From contig NZ_FQWZ01000002.1 of assembly GCF_900129825.1 (NCBI RefSeq), positions 270,680 through 334,679 of the forward strand: 64,000 bases of DNA, given 5' to 3'. Made by a program: the position numbers and the translations under genes. Positions 59,844-64,000 of the stretch are shown in pieces (the first letter of the stretch is position 1; each line of letters begins with the position of its first letter). The notes beneath the pieces were generated by a model. It was not told the origin of the DNA. It saw only the letters and a list, made by a program, of their open reading frames with translations, and ran no database searches. Origin of the DNA: Hydrocarboniphaga daqingensis. GTDB taxonomy: Bacteria > Pseudomonadota > Gammaproteobacteria > Nevskiales > Nevskiaceae.

Positions 59844-60746
59844 TCAAATCGGCGCAAACAGCGCCTGTCCGCGTGCCGCGATCGCGTCGCGAAACCAGAC
59901 CAGCGCGCGGCCTTCACCACCGCCGCGCCAGGCTAGGCGCAGCGGTGCACTGCCGCGCTCCTGCTCGACGCGCTTGACCCGCAGCCGGCCGTTGGCGACG
60001 TGGCCGCCGATCAGATGCTCCGGCAGAAAGCCGCCACCGAGGCCCGCAAGCTGCGCCTGAATCTTGGCTGCGAGCGTCGGCACGATCAGCGTGTCCTGAT
60101 TGGGCTGAATGCCGAGGCTGCGGGCCGGCAAGCGTCGCGATGAGTCGGCGGCGACGATGCCGCGATGGCGCGCAATCGTGGCCGCCTGCAAGGGCTCGTC
60201 GGCATCGGCCAGCGGGTGATCCGGCGCCACCGCATAGACGAACGCGACGTGGCCCAGTTCCAGGGACACCAGCCCAAAATCGTCGGGCGGCTCGCCAGGC
60301 GCGGCCACGGCGAGGTCCGCGCGGTTGTCGATCAGCGCATCCCAAGTGCCGCCGAAGATTTCCTGCGTGAAGCGCACCCGCGTGCCGCTGCCGAGCGCGT
60401 CGAACTCGGTCACCAGCGCCAGCAAGCGTTCCAGCGGCAGCACTTCATCAGCGGCGATCGTCAGCTGTGTTTCCCAGCCTTGGGCGACGCGCTTGACGCG
60501 CCGTTCCAGCGTCTCGGCCTGACGCAGCAGATCGCGGCCTTGTTCCAGCAACTCACGCCCGGCCGGCGTCAGCTCGGCGCGCTTGCCGCTGCGGTCGAAG
60601 ATCGCCACGCCCAAGTCCGATTCGAGCTTGTTGACGGTGTAGGTCAGCGCCGACGGCACACGGTGCAGCCGCTCGGCGGCGCGCGCGAAGCTGCCAGCGC
60701 TGGCGATGGCATCCAGGGTTTCGAGAGCATCCAGGCTCAAGCGCAT
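59844..60746 (-). CDS. LysR family transcriptional regulator
   Basis: This 300-residue regulator has an N-terminal winged helix-turn-helix (SLDALETLDAIASAGSFARAAERLHRVPSALTYTVNKLE) and a substrate-binding domain of the periplasmic-binding-protein fold (about 90-295). It is divergent from the pirin gene, and LysR proteins commonly control the gene they face, so pirin is a likely target. The ATG at 60746 gives the standard N-terminus; longer in-frame readings are not needed. Confidence 0.92.
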   Translation of the reverse strand: MRLSLDALETLDAIASAGSFARAAERLHRVPSALTYTVNKLESDLGVAIFDRSGKRAELTPAGRELLEQGRDLLRQAETLERRVKRVAQGWETQLTIAADEVLPLERLLALVTEFDALGSGTRVRFTQEIFGGTWDALIDNRADLAVAAPGEPPDDFGLVSLELGHVAFVYAVAPDHPLADADEPLQAATIARHRGIVAADSSRRLPARSLGIQPNQDTLIVPTLAAKIQAQLAGLGGGFLPEHLIGGHVANGRLRVKRVEQERGSAPLRLAWRGGGEGRALVWFRDAIAARGQALFAPI

Positions 60747-60859
60747 CGGCAGAGTTCCAGGTTCAAAGCCGCTGAAGCGGCGGTCCAAATCATTCCGATT
60801 TTTTAACGCGGTGCAGCGGCATAGATTGGCGCGATCCAATGCCATGCAGGAGCACGTTC

Positions 60860-61561
60860 ATGATCCGCTTCCATTCCAGCGCCGACCGCGGCCACGCTGA
60901 TCACGGCTGGCTCAACAGCCATCACAGCTTTTCGTTCGGTGAGTACTACGACGCGGCGAAGATGGGCTTCGGCCCGCTGCGCGTGATCAACGACGACCGC
61001 GTTGTCGGCGGCGCCGGCTTTCCGCCGCACTCGCATCGCGACATGGAGATCATCAGCTATGTGATCGACGGCGGCTTGCGCCATCGCGATTCCACGGGCG
61101 GCACGTCGGTGATCCTGCCCGGCGAATTGCAGCTGATGACCGCCGGCAGCGGCATCACGCACAGCGAGATGAACGCTTCGCCGATCGATGGCGTGCACTT
61201 CCTGCAGATCTGGATCGTGCCGTCGGTGCGCGGCGCGGCGCCGGGCTATCAGCAGGCGGCGCTCGACACGGCGGCGTTGCAGCGCGGCTTTGCCACCGTG
61301 GTCGCGCCGGCCGGCGAGGGCGCGCCGTTCACGATCCTGCAGGATGCGCGCCTGCAGATCGCGTGGCCCGAAGCCGGCCAGCGCCTGATGCCGACGATCC
61401 GCGCCGACCGCCAGTACTACCTGCACGTGGCCACCGGCAGCGTCGAAACCAGCGGCCGCACGCTCAAAGCCGGCGATGCACTGACGCTGACCGGCGAGAA
61501 TGCGCTGCACGTTACCGCCGGTGACGACGCGCAACTGCTGCTGTTCGACTTGCCGGCATAG
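60860..61561 (+). CDS. Pirin family protein (YhhW-like)
   Basis: This 233-residue bicupin has the pirin N-terminal metal site pattern PPHSHRDMEI and the second half with a C-terminal cupin ending in LLFDLPA. YhhW of E. coli has quercetin 2,3-dioxygenase activity; the native substrate here is unknown. The ATG at 60860 follows AGGAG at a good distance; an in-frame ATG at 60839 would add seven residues. It diverges from a LysR regulator. Confidence 0.9.
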   Translation: MIRFHSSADRGHADHGWLNSHHSFSFGEYYDAAKMGFGPLRVINDDRVVGGAGFPPHSHRDMEIISYVIDGGLRHRDSTGGTSVILPGELQLMTAGSGITHSEMNASPIDGVHFLQIWIVPSVRGAAPGYQQAALDTAALQRGFATVVAPAGEGAPFTILQDARLQIAWPEAGQRLMPTIRADRQYYLHVATGSVETSGRTLKAGDALTLTGENALHVTAGDDAQLLLFDLPA

Positions 61562-61576
61562 CCCCGCCACAGTGAC

Positions 61577-62563
61577 TCAGCGTGAGCCGCGCCAGTTCAG
61601 CGCCAGGTGCACGCTGAAGTCGGGCGAGGAACTGGTGATCAGGTCTTCCTGGAACGCCAGGTCCAAGTCGAAGCGCGGGTCGACGTGGTAGCGCAGGCCC
61701 ATCGTCAGCTGCAGGCCGTCGCGGAACGGGTCGAGCTCGGACTCGTCGTACAGCGCGCCATGGCCATACAGCTGCACCAGCAGCGACAGCGGATCGAACA
61801 CCCGTGCCGCAAGCCCGGCGCCGGCAAACGGCACCCACTGGTTCTGCATTTCGCCGAGGATCGCGGTCTGACCGTTGTACGACACACCGCCCGACAAATA
61901 GCCGCTGAACATCGAGCCGGGCGCAAACGGCAGCGCGTAGTCTCCCCAAGCTGCAACGCCGCTGTTGCCGCCGGCCAGATGCGATTCGCTGCCGGTTTCG
62001 AACTTGATCTCGGTACGCAACGCCAAGCTCTCCAGCGCCTGCCAGCCCAGCGCCATGCGCACGTCGCCGAAGTCGGCGCCGCTGCGCTGTTCCAGCAACT
62101 GGGTCTGGCCGTTGCGCGCGTAGCCGTACAGATAGCGGTTGCGCGGCGCTTGCTCGCGACCGCCTTGCGGCAGGCCGAACAGCGAATGCCAGTCCTCGAC
62201 CGGGCCGTCCATGAAGCCGCCGCCCTGGTACATCACCGGCAGCTGCAGGCTCAGGTCCAGCCCGCGACCGAGACCACGGCGGAACGCCAGCGTCAGCAGA
62301 TTGGTTTCGCCGTCGAGCACCACCACTTCGCTGGCGTCGCCGCTGGTGTGGTACTCGGTGGTCAGGTCGTAACGCAGTGCATCGGCCGACTCGCCGGCCG
62401 CCAGCACCCGCGCCTGCCCCAGCACCGGCAGTTCGAACGCACGCGCCAGCGCGCTTTGGTTGTAGGTCGCCAGCGGGCCGCCGGGGCCAGCGGCCAACGC
62501 CGGCTCGACGCTGAGCAACAGCGCCAGACACAGCGGTGCACGGCGTGTCAAAACATTGATCAC
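61577..62563 (-). CDS. DUF3187 family outer-membrane protein
   Basis: This 328-residue protein begins with a signal peptide (about 1-25, ending LAAG) and NQSALARAFELPVLG, then a run of alternating polar/hydrophobic strands that fits a beta-barrel. The DUF3187 resemblance is by pattern, so it is moderate. The last residues (HLALNWRGSR) are not the usual terminal aromatic of a barrel protein. The start codon is GTG at 62563. Its function is unknown. It is divergent from the DAHP synthase gene and convergent with pirin. Confidence 0.65.
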   Translation of the reverse strand: MINVLTRRAPLCLALLLSVEPALAAGPGGPLATYNQSALARAFELPVLGQARVLAAGESADALRYDLTTEYHTSGDASEVVVLDGETNLLTLAFRRGLGRGLDLSLQLPVMYQGGGFMDGPVEDWHSLFGLPQGGREQAPRNRYLYGYARNGQTQLLEQRSGADFGDVRMALGWQALESLALRTEIKFETGSESHLAGGNSGVAAWGDYALPFAPGSMFSGYLSGGVSYNGQTAILGEMQNQWVPFAGAGLAARVFDPLSLLVQLYGHGALYDESELDPFRDGLQLTMGLRYHVDPRFDLDLAFQEDLITSSSPDFSVHLALNWRGSR

Positions 62564-62692
62564 GGTTGAGTCCTGGTAGGGTTTATCACATACGGTTTCA
62601 GCCCGAAGCTTAACGCAGGTCTAGGGCCGATCTGCGCGCTCTGCTAGCATCCGGGCCCGTTTGAATGCAACACGCCGACACGGCCTTTCAAC

Positions 62693-63763
62693 ATGAAGTT
62701 TGTTACCGACAACATTCGTCTGCGCGCGCGTGCGGTTTCGACGCCGGCGCAGGTTCAGAACGAGCTGCCGCTGAACGAGCGCGCCGCCCAGACCACGTTC
62801 GATGCACGCCGCGAAATCCAGGACATCCTGGCCGGCCGCGACGACCGCTTGCTGGTCGTGGTCGGGCCCTGCTCGATCCATGACGTCGATGCCGCGCTCG
62901 AGTACGCGCAGCGCCTCGCCACCGCGCGCGACGCGCTCAAGCAGGATCTGCTGATCGTCATGCGCGTGTACTTCGAGAAGCCGCGCACCACGGTGGGCTG
63001 GAAGGGCCTGATCAACGATCCGGGCCTGGACGACACCTACGACATCGATCTGGGCCTGCGCACCGCGCGCAAGCTGCTGCTCGATCTCAACGGCCAGGGC
63101 ATGCCGGCGGGCGTTGAATACCTCGACCTGCTGACGCCGCAGTACCTGTCGGACCTGGTCAGCTGGGGCGCGATCGGCGCGCGTACCACCGAGTCGCAGC
63201 TGCACCGCGAAATGGCCAGCGGCCTGTCGTGCCCGGTCGGCTTCAAGAACGGCACCGACGGCAGCGTCAAGGTTGCCGTGGATGCCTGCATGGCCGCGCG
63301 TTCGCCGCATCGTTTCCTGTCGCTGACGCAGGAAGGCCAGATCTCGATCTTCGAGACCACCGGCAACGAGGACTGCCACATCATCCTGCGCGGCGGCACG
63401 TTGGGCACCAACTACGACACGCAGGCGGTCGAAGCCGCCAGTGCGGCGATGACCAAGGCGGCGCTGCCGGCTCGGATCATGATCGACTTCAGCCACGCCA
63501 ACAGCTCCAAGCAGCACAAGCGCCAGATCGTCGTGGCGCAGGATGTCGGCGCGCAGATCGCATCGGGCGACACGCGGATCATGGGCGTGATGGTCGAAAG
63601 CCATCTGGTCGAAGGCCGGCAGGAAATCGCGCCGCGCGACCGCATGTGCTACGGCCAGAGCGTCACCGACGCCTGCATCGGCTGGGACGACACGGTTGAA
63701 GTGCTGCGCGGCCTCGCCGCCAACGTCGCCCAGCGCCGCCAGCAGCTGGCCAAGACCGCCTGA
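62693..63763 (+). CDS. aroG: 3-Deoxy-7-phosphoheptulonate (DAHP) synthase
   Basis: This 356-residue class I enzyme joins PEP and erythrose 4-phosphate as the first step of the shikimate pathway. Conserved parts are VVVGPCSIHD, RVYFEKPRTTVGWKGLINDP, GARTTESQLHREMASGLSCPVGFKNGTDG and IMIDFSHANSSK. It is of the AroF/AroG/AroH type, probably feedback-controlled by one aromatic amino acid, but the specificity is not decidable by eye. A hairpin at 63771-63797 follows. Confidence 0.93.
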   Translation: MKFVTDNIRLRARAVSTPAQVQNELPLNERAAQTTFDARREIQDILAGRDDRLLVVVGPCSIHDVDAALEYAQRLATARDALKQDLLIVMRVYFEKPRTTVGWKGLINDPGLDDTYDIDLGLRTARKLLLDLNGQGMPAGVEYLDLLTPQYLSDLVSWGAIGARTTESQLHREMASGLSCPVGFKNGTDGSVKVAVDACMAARSPHRFLSLTQEGQISIFETTGNEDCHIILRGGTLGTNYDTQAVEAASAAMTKAALPARIMIDFSHANSSKQHKRQIVVAQDVGAQIASGDTRIMGVMVESHLVEGRQEIAPRDRMCYGQSVTDACIGWDDTVEVLRGLAANVAQRRQQLAKTA

Positions 63764-63770
63764 GCGGAGC

Positions 63771-63797
63771 GCGGCAGGCCTCGACTAGGTCTGCCGC
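63771..63797. terminator. Hairpin between convergent genes
   Basis: GCGGCAG (63771-63777) pairs with CTGCCGC (63791-63797), with an inner CCT/AGG pair, at the junction of the DAHP synthase and ferredoxin-like genes. It includes the minus-strand stop codon. No T-tract is present. Confidence 0.5.
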
Positions 63798-64000
63798 GTC
63801 GCCAGCCAGCGCAGCACGCGCTCGGGCGGGTCATCGTTTTTGACCACGTGCAGCGGCTTGCTGCCAGCGAGCCGCCCGCCCAGTGCGACCACGACGCCGT
63901 GGCGCGGGCACAGATCCAGGCATTTGCAGCGGCTCAGCGGTAGCGCCGGGCCGGGCAGCGCCTGCAGTTGCAGCCGCAGCCACTCATCCAGCGGCACACC
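63785..64000 (-). CDS. Ferredoxin-like protein, thioredoxin-fold [2Fe-2S] type (3' part)
   Basis: This partial gene runs off the right edge, so only the last 71 or so residues are visible. They include SRCKCLDLCPRHGVVVALGG, a cysteine pattern that fits the C-terminal cluster motif of thioredoxin-like [2Fe-2S] ferredoxins. The tail is charged and has no other motif. The N-terminal half and start codon are outside the window. The call is a moderate inference. Confidence 0.55.
   Translation of the reverse strand, partial: GVPLDEWLRLQLQALPGPALPLSRCKCLDLCPRHGVVVALGGRLAGSKPLHVVKNDDPPERVLRWLATRQT

Overview
This is a GC-rich (about two-thirds G+C by eye), densely coding chromosomal segment of a gammaproteobacterium. 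Gene order supports this: argH faces algZ-algR with a hemC-hemD-hemY operon behind them, thiD-thiE-hemL are consecutive, and ftsY-ftsE-ftsX are coupled. The first two arrangements are familiar from Pseudomonas and its relatives. Two TonB-dependent receptors, several DUF4124 proteins and the very high GC point to a Xanthomonadales or Nevskiales-type organism. That placement is inference, not proof. I see no rRNA, tRNA, phage, insertion sequence or CRISPR array.

Layout. 1-286: two copies of a 160-bp-period, hairpin-rich intergenic repeat. 339-5148 (minus): ntrB-ntrC nitrogen regulators, a DUF4124 protein and an exopolyphosphatase. 5377-7482 (plus): a translationally coupled pair of c-type cytochromes with a strong terminator, then a secreted esterase of the PHB-depolymerase type. 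7531-16015 (minus): ftsY-ftsE-ftsX with a coupled alpha/beta hydrolase, a DedA-PAP2-LssY fusion, hemL, and thiD-thiE. 16016-16330: an AT-rich island with two DnaA-box-like 9-mers. 16331-21499: a propeller-like secreted protein, mtgA, a TRIC-type channel, and metF and ahcY of the methyl cycle. 21607-25802 (plus): ppc, a DUF808 membrane protein and a GNAT acetyltransferase. 25836-34393: a periplasmic adaptor and outer-membrane efflux factor with no inner-membrane pump, a 959-residue lipoprotein, and a divergent TonB-dependent receptor. 34403-39852 (minus): clpP-like, hemC, a hemD-hemX fusion, hemY and a DUF1571 protein as one tightly packed unit. 39977-41838 (minus): algZ-algR. 42014-46331 (plus): argH, a short-chain dehydrogenase and an acetyl-CoA hydrolase/transferase. 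46319-49155: speA and speE back to back. 49181-51408: two DUF4124 genes, an unknown membrane-anchored protein and a PII protein. 51501-54806 (minus): an acyltransferase, hemE and an MFS transporter. 54807-57270: an AT-rich intergenic region, an unknown four-helix membrane protein and a sulfotransferase-like orphan. 57331-64000: a ZnuD-like receptor with a DUF2946 partner, a LysR-pirin divergent pair, a DUF3187 protein, DAHP synthase and the 3' part of a ferredoxin-like gene.

How the parts work together. Five genes serve tetrapyrrole synthesis (hemL, hemC, hemD-X, hemY, hemE). ntrB, ntrC and the PII protein form a nitrogen-sensing set, although the PII gene is far from ntrBC. ahcY and metF serve methionine/SAM recycling, speA and speE make agmatine and spermidine, and thiD/thiE make thiamine phosphate. 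Outer-membrane traffic is prominent: two TonB-dependent receptors, an efflux outer-membrane factor with a proline-rich tail, a large lipoprotein and a DUF3187 protein.

Most genes are ordinary housekeeping genes. The least explained parts are the receptor/lipoprotein/efflux block at 25.8-34.4 kb, the AT-rich island at 16.0-16.3 kb, the clpP-like gene heading the hem operon, and the sulfotransferase-like orphan near 56 kb.
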